Source of the DNA: Conchocele bisecta
Taxonomy: Eukaryota > Mollusca > Bivalvia > Lucinida > Thyasiridae
Length of the DNA stretch: 64,000 nucleotides
Reading direction: 5' to 3'
Assembly (NCBI GenBank): GCA_029237695.1
Contig: CM055266.1
Location: forward strand, 11,425,805 to 11,489,804
In this document: one piece after another, positions 11,534 through 24,318 of the stretch
Layout: each line of letters begins with the position of its first letter
Numbering within the stretch: position 1 is the stretch's first letter
The notes under the pieces: model-generated
Databases searched by the model: none
What the model was told of the DNA's origin: nothing
What the model saw: the letters and a program-made list of their open reading frames with translations, nothing else
Made by a program: the position numbers and the translations under genes

Positions 11534-11811
11534 ATTTGTGGCAGCAGCCGTTGGATGGAACCCCGGACCAGCAGTATGACGACTGGCACAATCAATCAGT
11601 TCCACATGGTGATACAATCACGACTGGCCAACGTCACGGTGCACAATCCGAGATCGCGTGTCCGCTGTGTGGTCGCTTGTTCGCCCGGAAGTTCAACCTC
11701 AAGATTCACATGCGCATCCACAATGGCGAAAAGCCGTACAGCTGTCAGCTATGCCACAAACAGTTCAACCAGAACAGTAACCTCCGCTCACACATGATCG
11801 TGCATAGATAA
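11534..11811 (+). CDS. Terminal exon with two C2H2 zinc fingers
   Basis: The exon starts after the acceptor TTAACATTTTCAG at 11533 with two bases of a split codon, then reads LWQQPLDGTPDQQYDDWHNQ to a TAA at 11809-11811. A spacer of about 45 residues precedes two adjacent fingers. Finger 1 is CPLCGRLF...HMRIH, joined by the classic linker NGEKPYS to finger 2, CQLCHKQF...HMIVH; both fit C-x2-C-x12-H-x3-H. Two C-terminal fingers after a low-complexity spacer is the layout of alternative terminal exons in BTB zinc-finger transcription factors, so DNA binding is likely. No BTB domain or 5' exon is visible, so parentage is inferred. The exon at 27979-28262 has the same phase and layout. Confidence 0.85.
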
Positions 11812-12081
11812 ACGTATAAGGCAAGTTAATCCGGATCTTCTGTCTGTAACACAGGGCAACCTCAGTTGTCCTGCGTTACAGACAGAACATTCGGGTTAAT
11901 GGCAAGTCAAATGCACAAGAACTCCCAAAGCCAAAGTTTGGGGTATAAACCCTAGTTTAGTCTCCTCAAACCCTAGTCAGTATCCCGCCTGACAAAATTT
12001 GAATAAGTATAACTAGTGATCAAGAAAGTTCAATATAGCCGTTCTTCTCATGGTATACCGCATATATTTCCTACATTGTGT
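11812..12081 (+). other. Probable 3'UTR of the zinc-finger exon with a short hairpin
   Basis: An inverted repeat near 11836-11887 pairs TCTTCTGTCTGTAACACAGG with CCTGCGTTACAGACAGAAC. The rest, to the start of the family 3 element, is A+T-rich without coding signal. The transcript end is not determined. Confidence 0.4.
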
Positions 12082-15000
12082 TATGCCTCACCACGATAGT
12101 GGAGGAGGCATTTAGTGTTACCCTTGTCCGTCCCATCACGTCCTGCCATCCTTCCGTCTGTCCGTCACCAAACCGTACTAGCTACAGACCTGGAACTTAG
12201 TATGTAGCGTCCTTATGATGAGTAGATGCGCAAAGTTTATTTCGATTTTGTATTCGACCCTGGGATCATGGATTATCTCCCCCTTTTTTGCTTGACTATT
12301 CGAAGAATAGTTAGAGCTTATGTAGTCACTCCGGCGTCGGTGTCACCGTCACGCCTTGGTTAAGGTTTTTAGTCAAGCTTGTATATGGAATACTCCTGGC
12401 CCTACACCCACCATACTTGGACAACTTCATCTCCTAGTGATGTACATCAATAACCCCTGATCTATATTTGACCTTGACCTACATTTTCTCTTGAATTACT
12501 TAGTTAATTCCCCTTGGTTAAGGTTTTTAGTCAAGCTTGTACATGGAATACTATTGTGCATACAGACACCATACATGGACAACCTTTTCTCATAGGGATG
12601 TACATCAATAACCCCTGATCTATATTTGACCTTGACCTACATTTCCTCTTGAATTACTTAGTTAATTCCCCTTGGTTAAGGTTTTTAGTCAAGCTTGTAT
12701 ATGGAATACTCCTGGCCCTACACCCACCATACTTGGACAACTTCATCTCCTAGTGATGTAAATCAATAAACCCTGACCTATATTTGACCTTGACCTACAT
12801 TTAATTAACTTGAACAATTACTTAGTAATTCATTGGTTAAGGTTTTTTAGTCCAACCTTGTTAAGGGTTTTAGTCAAGCTTGTAGATGGAATACTAGTGG
12901 GCATACAGACACCATACTTGGACAACCTTTTCTCATAGTGATGTACATCAATAACCCCTGACCTTGACCTACATTTAACCTTGAATTAATTACTTAACTC
13001 CCCTTGGTTAAGGTTTTTAGTCAACCTTGGTTAAGGTTTTTAGTCAAGCTTGTACATGGAAATACTATTGTGCATACAGACACCATACTTGGACAACCTT
13101 TTCTCATAGTGATGTACATCAATAACCCCTGATCTATAGTTGACCTTGACCTACATTTCCTCTTCAATTACTTAGCTAATTCTCCTTGGTCAAGCTTGTA
13201 GATGGAATACTCCTGGGTCTACACCAACCATACTTGGACAACTTCATCTCCTAGTGATGTACATCAACAACCCCTGACCTGTATTTGACCTTGACCTACA
13301 TTTAACCTTGAATTACGTAGTTAATTCCCCTTGGTTAAGGTTTTTAGTCAACCTTGGTTAAGGTCTTTAGTCAAGCTTGTACATGGAATACTATTGTGCA
13401 TACAGACGCCATACTTGGACAACCTTTTCTCATCGTGATGTACATAAATAACCCCTGATCTATATTTGACCTTGACCTACATTTCCTCTTGAATTACTTA
13501 GTTAATTCTCCTTGGTTAAGGTTTTTAGTCAAGCTTGTAAATGGAATACTCCTGGGCCTACACCAACCATACTTGGATAACTTCATCTCCTAGTGATGTA
13601 CATCAACAACCCCTGACCTATATTTGACCTTGACCTACATTTAACCTTGCATTACTTAGTTAATTCCCCTTGGTTCAGGTTTTTAGTCAACCATGGTTAA
13701 GGTTTTTAGTCAAGCTTGTAGATGGAATACTAATGTGTATACAGACACCATACTTGGATAACTTTTTCTCATAGGGATGTACATCAATAACCCCTGACCT
13801 ATATTTTACCTTCACCTACATTTAACCTTGAATTACTTACTTATTTCCCCTTGGTTAAGGTTTGTACTCAAACTTGGTTAATGTTTAGTCAATATTGTAT
13901 ATGGAATACTCTTGGGCCTACAGCAACCATACTTGGACAACTTCATCTCCTAGTGATGTACATCAATAACCCCTGATCTATATTTGACCTTGACCTACAT
14001 TTCCTCTTGAATTACTTAGTTAATTCCCCTTGGTTAAGGTTTTTAGTCAAGCTTGTACATGGAATACTATTGTGCATACAGACACCATACTTGGACAACT
14101 TCATCTCCTAGTGATGTAAATCAATAACCCCTGACCTATATTTGACCTTGACCTACATTTAACCTTGAATTACTTAGTTAATTCCCATTAGGTTAAGGTT
14201 TTTAGTCAACCTTGGTTAAGGTTTTTAGTCAAGCTTGTAGATGGAATACTAGTGTGCATACAGACACCATACTTGGACAACTTTTTCTCATAGAGATGTA
14301 CATCAATAACCCCTGATCTATATTTGACCTTGACCTACATTTCCTCTTAAATTACTTGGTTAATTCCCCTTGGTTAAGGTTTTTAATCAAGCTTGTATAT
14401 GGAATACTCCTGGCCCTACACCCACCATACTTGGAGGACAACTTCATCTCCTAGTGATGTACATCAACAACCCCTGACCTATAGTTGACCTTGACCTACA
14501 TTTAACCTTGAATTACTTACTTAATTCCCCTTGGTTAAGGTTTTTAGTCAACCTTGGTTAACGTTTTTAGTCAAGCTTGTACATGGAATACTATTGTGCA
14601 TACAGACACCATACTTGGACAACCTTTTCTCATAGTGATGTACATCAATAACCCCTGATCTATATTTGACCTTGACCTACATTTCCTCTTGAATTACTTA
14701 GTTAATTCTCCTTGGTCAAGCTTGTAGATGGAATACTCTTGGGTCTACACCAACCACACTTGAACAACTTCATCTCCTAGTGATGTACATCAACAACCCC
14801 TGACCTATATTTGACCTTGACCTACATTTAACCTTGAATTACGTAGTTAATTCCCATTGGTTAAGGTTTTTAGTCAACCTTGGTTAAGGTTTTTAGTCAA
14901 GCTTGTACATGGAATACTATTGTGCATACAGACGCCATACTTGGACAACCTTTTCTCATAGTGATGTACATCAATAACCCCTGATCTATATTTGACCTTG

Positions 15001-18000
15001 ACCTACATTTCCTCTTGAATTACAATGTTAATTCTCCTTGGTTAAGGTTTTTAGTCAACCTTGGTTAAGGTTTTTAGTCAAGCTTGTACTTGGACAACCT
15101 TTTCTCATAGTGATGTACATCAATAACCCCTGATCTATATTTGACCTTGACCTACATTTCCTCTTGAATTACTTAGTTAATTCCCCTTGGTTAAGGTTTT
15201 TAGTCCAGCTTGTACATGGAATACTATTGTGCATACAGACACCATACTTGGACAACTTCATCTCCTAGTGATGTAAATCAATAACCCCTGACCTATATTT
15301 GACCTTGACCTACATTTAACCTTGAATTACTTAGTTAATTCCCATTGGTTAAGGTTTTTAGTCAACCTTGGTTAAGGTTTTAGTCAAGCTTGTAGATGGA
15401 ATACTAGTGTGCATACAGACACCATACTTGGACAACTTTTTCTCATAGAGATGTACATCAATAACCCCTGATCTATATTTGACCTTGACCTACATTTCCT
15501 CTTAAATTACTTGGTTAATTCCCCTTGGTTAAGGTTTTTAATCAAGCTTGTATATGGAATACTCCTGGCCCTACACCCACCATACTTGGACAACTTCATC
15601 TCCTAGTGATGTACATCAACAACCCCTGACCTATAGTTGACCTTGACCTACATTTAACCTTGAATTACTTACTTAATTCCCCTTGGTTAAGGTTTTTAGT
15701 CAACCTTGGTTAACGTTTTTAGTCAAGCTTGTACATGGAATACTATTGTGCATACAGACACCATACTTGGACAACCTTTTCTCATAGTGATGTACATCAA
15801 TAACCCCTGATCTATATTTGACCTTGACCTACATTTCCTCTTGAATTACTTAGTTAATTCTCCTTGGTCAAGCTTGTAGATGGAATACTCTTGGGTCTAC
15901 ACCAACCATACTTGAACAACTTCATCTCCTAGTGATGTACATCAACAACCCCTGACCTATATTTGACCTTGACCTACATTTAACCTTGAATTACGTAGTT
16001 AATTCCCCTTGGTTAAGGTTTTTAGTCAACCTTGGTTAAGGTTTTTAGTCAAGCTTGTACATGGAATACTATTGTGCATACAGACGCCATACTTGGACAA
16101 CCTTTTCTCATAGTGATGTACATCAATAACCCCTGATCTATATTTGACCTTGACCTACATTTCCTCTTGAATTACAATGTTAATTCTCCTTGGTTAAGGT
16201 TTTTAGTCAACCTTGGTTAAGGTTTTTAGTCAAGCTTGTACATGGAATACTATTGTGCATACAGACGCCATACTTGGACAACCTTTTCTCCTAGTGATGT
16301 ACATCAACAACCCCACCTCCTTGCCACCTATTCTTATTTGACCTTGACCTACATTTAACCTTGCATTACTTAGTTAATTCCCCTTGGTTCAGGTTTTTAG
16401 TCGACCATGGTTAAGGTTTTTAGTATAGCTTGTAGATGGAATACTAATGTGTATACAGACACCATACTTGGATAACTTTTTCTCATAGGGATGTACATCA
16501 ATAACCCCTGACCTATATTTTACCTTCACCTACATTTAACCTTGAATTACTTACTTATTTCCCCCTGGTTAAGGTTTGTACTCAAACTTGGTTAATGTTT
16601 AGTCAAGCTTGTATATGGAATACTCCTGGGCCTACAGCAACTATACTTGGACAACTTCATCTCCTAGTGATGTGCATCAATACTCCCTGACCTATATTTA
16701 ACCTTGACCTACTTTTATCCTTGGATTACTTAGTTAATTCCCCTTGGTTAAGGTTTTAGTCAAGCTTGTACATGGAATACTATTGTGCATACAGACACCA
16801 TACATGGACAACCTTTTCTCATAGGGATGTACATCAATAACCCCTGATCTATATTTGACCTTGACCTACATTTCCTCTTGAATTACTTAGTTAATTCCCC
16901 TTGGTTAAGGTTTTTAGTCAAGCTTGTATATGGAATACTCCTGGCCCTACACCCACCATACTTGGACAACTTCATCTCCTAGTGATGTAAATCAATAAAC
17001 CCTGACCTATATTTGACCTTGACCTACATTTAACCTTGAATTACTTAGTTAATTCCCATTGGTTAAGGTTTTTAGTCAACCTTGGTTAAGGGTTTTAGTC
17101 AAGCTTGTAGATGGAATACTAGTGGGCATACAGACACCATACTTGGACAACCTTTTCTCATAGGGATGTACATCAATAACCCCTGATCTATGTTTGACCT
17201 TGACCTACATTTCCTCTTGAATTACTTGGTTAATTCCCCTTGGTTAAGGTTTTTAGTCAAGCTTGTATATGGAATACTCCTGGCCCTACACCCACCATAC
17301 TTGGACAACTTCATCTCCTAGTGATGTACATCAACAACCCCTGACCTATAGTTGACCTTGACCTACATTTAACCTTGAATTAATTACTTAACTCCCCTTG
17401 GTTAAGGTTTTTAGTCAACCTTGGTTAAGGTTTTTAGTCAAGCTTGTACATGGAATACTATTGTGCATACAGACACCATACTTGGACAACCTTTTCTCAT
17501 AGTGATGTACATCAATAACCCCTGATCTATAGTTGACCTTGACCTACATTTCCTCTTCAATTACTTAGCTAATTCTCCTTGGTCAAGCTTATAGATGGAA
17601 TACTCCTGGGTCTACACCAACCATACTTGGACAACTTCATCTCCTAGTGATGTACATCAACAACCCCTGACCTGTATTTGACCTTGACCTACATTTAACC
17701 TTGAATTACGTAGTTAATTCCCCTTGGTTAAGGTTTTTAGTCAACCTTGGTTAAGGTCTTTAGTCAAGCTTGTACATGGAATACTATTGTGCATACAGAC
17801 GCCATACTTGGACAACCTTTTCTCATCGTGATGTACATCAATAACCCCTGATCTATATTTGACCTTGACCTACATTTCCTCTTGAATTACTTAGTTAATT
17901 CTCCTTGGTTAAGGTTTTTAGTCAAGCTTGTAAATGGAATACTCCTGGGCCTACACCCACCATACTTGGATAACTTCATCTCCTAGTGATGTACATCAAC

Positions 18001-20106
18001 AACCCCTGACCTATATTTGACCTTGACCTACATTTAACCTTGCATTACTTAGTTAATTCCCCTTGGTTCAGGTTTTTAGTCAACCATGGTTAAGGTTTTT
18101 AGTCAAGCTTGTAGATGGAATACTAATGTGTATACAGACACCATACTTGGATAACTTTTTCTCATAGGGATGTACATCAATAACCCCTGACCTATATTTT
18201 ACCTTCACCTACATTTAACCTTGAATTACTTACTTATTTCCCCTTGGTTAAGGTTTGTACTCAAACTTGGTTAATGTTTAGTCAAGCTTGTATATGGAAT
18301 ACTCCTGGGCCTACAGCAACTATACTTGGACAACTTCATCTCCTAGTGATGTGCATCAATACTCCCTGACCTATATTTAACCTTGACCTACTTTTATCCT
18401 TGGATTACTTAATTATTTCCCCTTGGTTAAGGTTTTTAGTCAAGCTTGTATACGGAATACTCCTGGGCCTACAGCAACCATACTTGGAAATCTTCATCTC
18501 CTAGTGATGTACATCAACAACCCCTGACCTATATTTTACCTTGACCTACATTTAACCTTGAATTACGTAGTTTATTCCCCTTGGTTAAGGTTTTTAGTCA
18601 ACCTTGGTTAAGGTTTTTAGTCAAGCTTGTACATGGAATACTATTGTGCATACAGACGCCATACTTGGACAACCTTTTCTCATAGTGATGTACATCAATA
18701 ACCCCTGATCTATATTTGACCTTGACCTACATTTCCTCTTGAATTACTTAGTTAATTCTCCTTGGTTAAGGTTTTTAGTCAAGCTTGTAGATGGAATACT
18801 CTTGGACCTACAATAACCATACTTGGACAACTTCATCTCCTAGTGATGTACATTAACAACCCCTGACCTATATTTGACCTTGACCTACATTTAACCTTGC
18901 ATTACTTAGTTAATTCCCCTTGGTTCAGGTTTTTAGTCAACCATGGTTAAGGTTTTTAGTCAAGCTTGTGGATAGAATACTAATGTGTATACAGACACCA
19001 TACTTGGATAACTTTTTCTCATAGGGATGTACATCAATAACCCCTGATCTATAGTTTACCTTCACCTACATTTAACCTTGAATTACTTACTTATTTCCCC
19101 TTGGTTAAGGTTTGTACTCAAACTTGGTTAATGTTTAGTCAAGCTTGTATATGGAATACTCCTGGGCCTACAGCAACCATACTTGGACAACTTCATCTCC
19201 TAGTGATGTACATCAATACTCCCTGACCTATATTTAACCTTGACCTACTTGTATTCTTGGATTACTTAGTTATTTCCCCTTGGTTAAGGTTTTTAGTCAA
19301 GCTTGTATACGGAATACTCCTGGGCCTACAGCAACCATACTTGGAAAACTTCATCTCCTAGTGATGTACATCAATAACCCCTGACCTATATCTGACATTG
19401 ACCTACATTTAACCTTGAATTACTTACTTAATTTCCCTTGGTTAAGGTTTTTTAGTCAACCTTGGTTAAGGTTTTTATGCAGGCCGCGGCCACCTTGTTT
19501 GTCAAGCTATGTGTTCATCGACAACCCTCGTAGTCAAGCTATGCTGTTCTCCTACAGCTGTTGTCGACTTAGAATTTTCTGATTTTGGCTTGTAAGTTGT
19601 AACACTTTTAGACCGTAATAGCTACACCCCTGAAACTTGGTATGTAGCTTCCTTATGATGAGTAGATGCGCATTGTTTATTTCGATTTTTGACTCGACCC
19701 CGGGGTCATGGATTATCTGCACCTTTTTTACTTGGAATTGGGCAATTTTGCCTTGTAACTCGTAAAACTTTTATATCGTGCTAGCTACACACCTGCAAGT
19801 TGGTATATAGCTTCCTTATGATGAGTAGATGCGCAAAGTTTATTTTGATTTGGTTTTGGGTCATGGATTATCTCTCCCTTTTCGACTGTTTGTCTTGTAA
19901 CTCGTAAAACTTTTAAACCGTAATAGCTACAAACCTGAAACTTGGTATGTAGCTTTCTTATGATGAGCTGATGCGCGAAGTTTAGGTTTTGATTCTTGAT
20001 TCGACCCCGGGTCCTGGATTATCTCCCCTTTTGGACTTGGAATTTTGCCTCGTTTATTATCAAAGCGGTATGTGGGGCATCCGTGTTCTATGAACACATG
20101 TTCTAG
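12082..20106 (+). mobile_element. Helentron-like element (family 3), split by a nested family 2 element
   Basis: The 5' end is the imperfect palindrome TATGCCTCACCACGATAGTG-GAGGAGGC, followed by CCGTCC-rich DNA. The unique part continues at 19565-20106 with about three 160-bp units: CTTGTAACTCGTAAAACTTT, TAGCTACA..CTGAAACTTGG, TATGATGAGTAGATGCGC, TTCGACCCCGGGTC. The 3' end is a perfect hairpin GTGTTC-TAT-GAACAC (20083-20097) followed by ATGTTCTAG. Matching unit sequence on both sides of 12290-19564 shows the 7.3-kb element was inserted into it. Confidence 0.7.
12290..19564 (+). mobile_element. 7.3-kb expanded Helentron-like element (family 2, long copy)
   Basis: The ends match the 8286-9830 copy: CTTGACTATTCGAAGAATAG at 5' and GCTGT-TCTCCT-ACAGC + TGTTGT at 3'. 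Between them lie over 40 units of about 155-185 bp. Monomer types alternate (ATGGAATACTCCTGG.../...CTTCATCTCCTAGTGATG versus ATGGAATACTATTGTGCATA.../...CCTTTTCTCATAG). Larger blocks are duplicated: about 14.0-15.2 kb repeats at 15.2-16.3 kb (offset ~1150), and about 12.5-14.0 kb repeats at 16.8-18.4 kb (offset ~4230, then ~4390 after a one-monomer loss near 12960). No protein is encoded. Confidence 0.85.
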
Positions 20107-20224
20107 TTTTGTTAGTCAAAATTTAAAACAACATTACTTTATTTCACCTACATGCTCTTAGCTAGTATGCTTGACATTGTCTATGAGAAGAACTTACACC
20201 AATGTTTGTTTTCTAATCCTGTTT

Positions 20225-20603
20225 CAAACTGTAAATATCAAATTACCAAAAACCCATTTAAAATAAGAAGTAGCGAGTATCAAAAAGCTATTACAATTTT
20301 GTGATACATTTATCATGCTGCATAAAACAATAAACAGACCACAAATATAGCATATTTTTCTTATTTTCCATGAAAACACATATTGGTATTTCATTAGAAT
20401 TATCTCCAAAGAGACAATTCTAATGAAATATCAAGACATGTTTTCATTTCAAATCAAACTACATGTATTCAATACTTGCTGTTTGTTGATGTGTAAACAG
20501 TAGTGTGATTTTATTTTACCCAATTAAAATTTTGAAATACCCAATTGCTTCAGAAATGCTGGAGTGAAAATACTCAATTACTAATTTCTTATCTGGAGCC
20601 CTG
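20225..20603. repeat. Foldback MITE family E
   Basis: The centre is a hairpin TTGGTATTTCATTAGAATT / AATTCTAATGAAATATCAAG around 20385-20430. The right side ends CTTATCTGGAGCCCTGA; the left terminus is eroded. Copies: 28823-29118, 33571-33943, 41060-41458. Confidence 0.8.
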
Positions 20604-20900
20604 ACAATGTATGTCACTATCATATTGAAATAAATATTGTATTTAAACTAACCCGAGTTTGGGCTCTGGATGTGCACAATAAATCTTGAAACTAGGGTTG
20701 AGAGCCTAAATCCATGTTTAGACTCACAAACCTTTTGTATTGTGTATTTGGTTGTAATCCAATAAAAACATACAATAACAAATCATTGCCAATAATCACT
20801 ATTTTAGACTGTCAAAGTGTCACATTCTCATCAAATGCACCATATTTCCCTAAATCCCTGTTTGAATTTTGGTTTGTATTACCACGCGATTAATAATTTT
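20604..20900. other. Unassigned A+T-rich spacer
   Basis: No gene, hairpin or known repeat of this window was recognised here. Confidence 0.4.
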
Positions 20901-21471
20901 TGTCTGTTTCTCGAAACCTGCCCAAATGTTACGGCTATATAAACACTGCAAAAACAGTAAAAAAAAATTGATAATATTAAATTTATTAAAATTTAAAAAG
21001 ATTTAAAAATGAGCCTTCTTTTTATTTTCTGAAATTTGGTAAAATATTGATTTTATTACGAAAAATTGATTTGTCTTTGGGAATTTAACATGGGGGGAAA
21101 AAGAGGTGGAGGAACTGTGGGCGGAGTCAAAAAATGGAAAATTTTACTACGAAACCTGGCTAGATAGTTTGGAAATGATCTAACTAAGGAAGCAAAAGTT
21201 AAATTTTGAAAATCGGTCCAGTATTTCTGAAATTCGAAAATTTCCCCATGTTTAATCCTCATAGACATCTTCACTCTGTGAAGATGTCTATGGGGATTTA
21301 ACATGGGGAAATTGTTTTTTCGCAATAAAATCAATATAGGACCAAATTTCACTAAATACAAAGAAGGCTCAATCTTAAATTTTGCTTTAATTTAATATTA
21401 TCGAGAAAAAATATTGTTTTTGCATTGTTTATATAGCCGTAACATTTGGGCATGTTTCGTGAAACAGACAG
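20901..21471. mobile_element. Foldback MITE family A, full copy
   Basis: The outer ends are TGTCTGTTTCTCGAAACCTG and CATGTTTCGTGAAACAGACA. Inner blocks AATATTAAATTTATTAAAAT and 'ATTTTACTACGAAACC' follow. A central palindrome at 21241-21306 pairs CATAGACATCTTCACTCTG with GTGAAGATGTCTATG. No transposase ORF; non-autonomous. Confidence 0.85.
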
Positions 21472-22006
21472 CAAGATACTATTTGAAGTGTTTAGATTTG
21501 CAGAGGTGGGGGTGTAGGTGTATAACGATATTCAATGTATATGTGTTAGTGACACCATTTATTTCTTACCTATGCTTTGTTTCGCATATGCCCCTAGCTA
21601 CAATAATTCGCCTCCGATATGTCATATACGACTACAATTTGACCCATTCAAAAAATGTGAGCAACCGAAGTACTTACCCAAACATGTTGCACAAATAATC
21701 TTTGATGTAGAACTAGTAAATTGCCAAATATAATAGAACAGGGAAATCATTTTCCCATGGAAGCCATCTTTTCTCTTGTTGTTGTTCAACATTCAACATA
21801 ACAAAATGAAGCTTTCAAATGTGCAAGATATACATGTAAATGTCAGATAAACACCTTGACACAGTAAAATAACCAATTTCTACATGTGTATGTTCTTTGT
21901 TAATAATTTATTGATACAGCTTGGACAGTTTTATATCGCTAACATATCAAACACGCCGGATAACACCCACGCCCGGACACACACGGTCAATGCCACAGAG
22001 GACAGT
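21472..22006. other. Unassigned spacer
   Basis: Overlapping short frames at 21414-21733 have no domain or splice context. No repeat family was recognised. Confidence 0.4.
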
Positions 22007-22108
22007 ACAGTGGGGTCAGCGTGTAAGTGCACACATGAATGAACACGACAGGTTGGAACCAACCTGTCGTGTTCGTTCGTGTGTGCACTTACACGCTGAC
22101 CCCACTGT
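22007..22108. repeat. Perfect-type hairpin, ~102 bp
   Basis: The left arm ACAGTGGGGTCAGCGTGTAA to AACACGACAGGTTGG is complemented by CCAACCTGTCGTGTT to ACACGCTGACCCCACTGT. The arms are nearly identical and the loop is almost zero. No second copy was seen in this window. Confidence 0.85.
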
Positions 22109-22127
22109 ATATTATCAATGCAGTCAA

Positions 22128-22200
22128 CGAGGATTAGCTTAGTGGTAACGATGCCCTTGTTAGGCATGCTTTTGTCTCGGCCACATAGTGGAAAGTGATA
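22128..22200 (+). repeat. Possible tRNA-like SINE head
   Basis: TTAGCTTAGTGGTAACGATG resembles a tRNA A-box region (TAGCTNAGTGG), and TTGTTAGGCATGC could form an anticodon-arm-like stem. No clear B box follows at tRNA spacing, so a functional tRNA is unlikely. Confidence 0.25.
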
Positions 22201-22444
22201 CTACGAGTACCCATCATATGCCCTGGTGTGTGACGATATTCCACCCGAGTGTCGGAATTTGTCGTCAGAAACGAGGCTAGCAGAATTTCTGATAACGATT
22301 TGTGTATATGATCAGGCAAAGCCTCATTTCGGACGATATATTCCGACACTAGCGTGAAATATCATTGGTCTACACCAGAGCATAATGATGGATACTCTTA
22401 ATCTCCCACGGCCGTGACATATCCTTGTCTCAGGTACATGGTGG

Positions 22445-22960
22445 GCGAGAAATAGTGGTCACAATTCCGGCGACAGCGACGACGTCGTAGGCGTCAATTT
22501 ATTGACGTCTAAATGTGGAATATCTCCTGATATGATATTTGTATCGTTACCAAACTTCATCAATAGCTTCCTCACATTGATAACCATCCGCCCAGTGTCA
22601 TTTGTGACCTTGACCTTGGTATCAACAATTTTGGACATACGTCCAAATGTTGAATATCTTCTGATCCGTTAGGCGGATCATTACCAAACTTCGTCAAATG
22701 CTTCCTCACATTGATGGCTATCAACCCAGTGTCATTCTGGTAACGTTGACCTTGGTGATCTTGACCTTCGTGTCAACAAATTTGGACGTACGTCTTCATG
22801 TTGAATATGACCTAATCCATTAGTCGGATATTTACCAAACTTCATCAATAGCTTCTTCACGTTGATGGCTATCCAGTCAGAGTCATTCAGGTGACCCTGG
22901 CCTTGGTGACATGGATCTTCGTGTCAACAATTGTGGACGTACGTTCTAATGTTGAATATA
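22445..22960 (+). mobile_element. Helentron-like fragment with three ~160-bp units
   Basis: The lead GGCGACAGCGACGACGTCGT is followed by three units containing TTACCAAACTTC(A/G)TCAA, 'CTTCCTCACATTGAT', GTGACCTTGACCTTGGT and TCAACAATTTTGGAC. Both element ends are uncertain. Confidence 0.55.
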
Positions 22961-22969
22961 AATATAATA

Positions 22970-23070
22970 CCATGATAGTGTCTGTTGATATCAAGTTTAT
23001 CAGGCTTTTTCATAGCCTTGCCTCATAAACTTGATATCAAAATAGACTAGCCTGGTAGTGTCTATGTAGC
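22970..23070. repeat. Hairpin repeat family H
   Basis: GATATCAAGTTTATCAGGC on the left pairs with 'CATAAACTTGATATCAAAAT' on the right; the outer tail is AGCCTGGTAGTGTC. The larger copy at 63393-63546 shares the arm and the ACTAGCCTGGTA tail. Confidence 0.7.
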
Positions 23071-23185
23071 ATCTGGTCTTCCTAGAGTTGCTAGAGTTGC
23101 GAGCTCTGCCGACCGTACATAAAGGGTGGCCACACGTGATGGAGCATGTTCCAATAGTTATGCAATATCTGTTTATGACATAGAA

Positions 23186-23433
23186 GTGGCTATGGCTGGG
23201 GAAATGAGGCTTATGTGTTTTTCGACCAGTGTAGATCCAGATCAGCCTGTGCATCCGCACAGTCTGATCTGGATCTGCACTGATCGCCATTCCATCAATG
23301 AAACGCCTGTCATGCTTATAATACAAAGCGATATACATTCAGATCGGTACCAGACTACACGTGTGTGATTTTTAATCAGGAGCTACACTGGTCGCAGAAC
23401 CCATAAGCCCCATTTCTCCAGTCACTGTCATAG
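23186..23433. mobile_element. Foldback MITE family G
   Basis: The left end GTGGCTATGGCTGGGGAAAT runs through GACCAGTGTAGATCCAGATC. The right end CAGGAGCTACACTGGTCG runs to CCCCATTTCTCCAGTCACTG. An inner palindrome pairs GATCAGCCTGTGCATCCGCA with CACAGTCTGATC. Other copies: 25107-25570, 34254-34484, plus fragments. Confidence 0.8.
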
Positions 23434-23627
23434 TTAAAGAAATGTAAACAACAATATGGAGAAATTAATCCAAATCTATAATTCAATATGAATGTCATTG
23501 CTAACAAAACACCAGGATGTAGTGACGGGTGGGGGGTAGTAACTGGTTAGGCCAATATATATTTGTTTTGTCTGTTGTCATAAAAAATAATGTCCTGCAT
23601 ATGCAACACGAAGTGATATAGGTTAAT

Positions 23628-24016
23628 ACGGTGTTCCGTTAAGGCCATCGTAATGTCGCTATCGGGTTGATACTACGATGACGATAGTACGATGCTACGA
23701 TGCTACGATGACGATAGTATAATAGTATGATACTACGATGATGATAGTACGATACCATGATGACGATAGTACGATACTACGATGATGATAGTACGATGCT
23801 ACGATGACGATACTATGATGACGATACTACGATGCCACGATGGCGATAGTACGATACCACGATGACGATAATGCGACACCACGATAGTACCATGACGATA
23901 CTACGATATTATATCGTACTATCGTCATCGTAGTATCGTACTATCATGATCGTACTGTCGTGATCTCGTAGTATCGACCCGATAGCGATATTACGATGGC
24001 CTTAACGGGACACTGT
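23628..24016. mobile_element. Foldback element with microsatellite arms
   Basis: Termini of about 38 bp are inverted: ACGGTGTTCCGTTAAGGCCA, then TCGTAATGTCGCTATCGGG, against CCCGATAGCGATATTACGA, then TGGCCTTAACGGGACACTGT. Everything between is a CGATGACGATAGTACGATAC-type microsatellite that switches orientation near 23910, so the interval folds on itself. Confidence 0.8.
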
Positions 24017-24318
24017 TTATCGTAGTATTGTACTATCGTCATCGTAGTATCGTACTATCGTCATCGTAGTATCGTACTATCGTCATCGTTATCGTCATCG
24101 TAGTATCGTACTATCGTCATCGTAGTATCGTACTATCGTCATCGTAGTATCGTACTATCATCATCGTAATATCGTACTATCATCATCATAGTATCGTACT
24201 ATCGTCATCGTAGTATCGTACTATCGTCATCGTAGTATCATCATCGTAGTATCGTACTATCATCATCGTAGTATCGTACTATCATCATCGTAGTATCGTA
24301 CTATCGTCATCGTAGTAT
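24017..24318 (+). repeat. CGTAGTATCGTACTATCGTCAT microsatellite array
   Basis: About 300 bp of near-perfect repeats of a unit close to 21 bp (CGTAGTATCGTACTATCGT + CAT), continuing the right arm of the foldback at 23628-24016. A short remnant in reverse orientation follows the insertion at 24824-24845. Confidence 0.9.

Noticed and set aside
22128..22200. Functional tRNA gene
   Set aside because: A-box-like start only; no B box or acceptor stem at the right spacing.
23628..24318. CRISPR-like array
   Set aside because: Repeats are contiguous with no unique spacers; it is a microsatellite within a foldback element.
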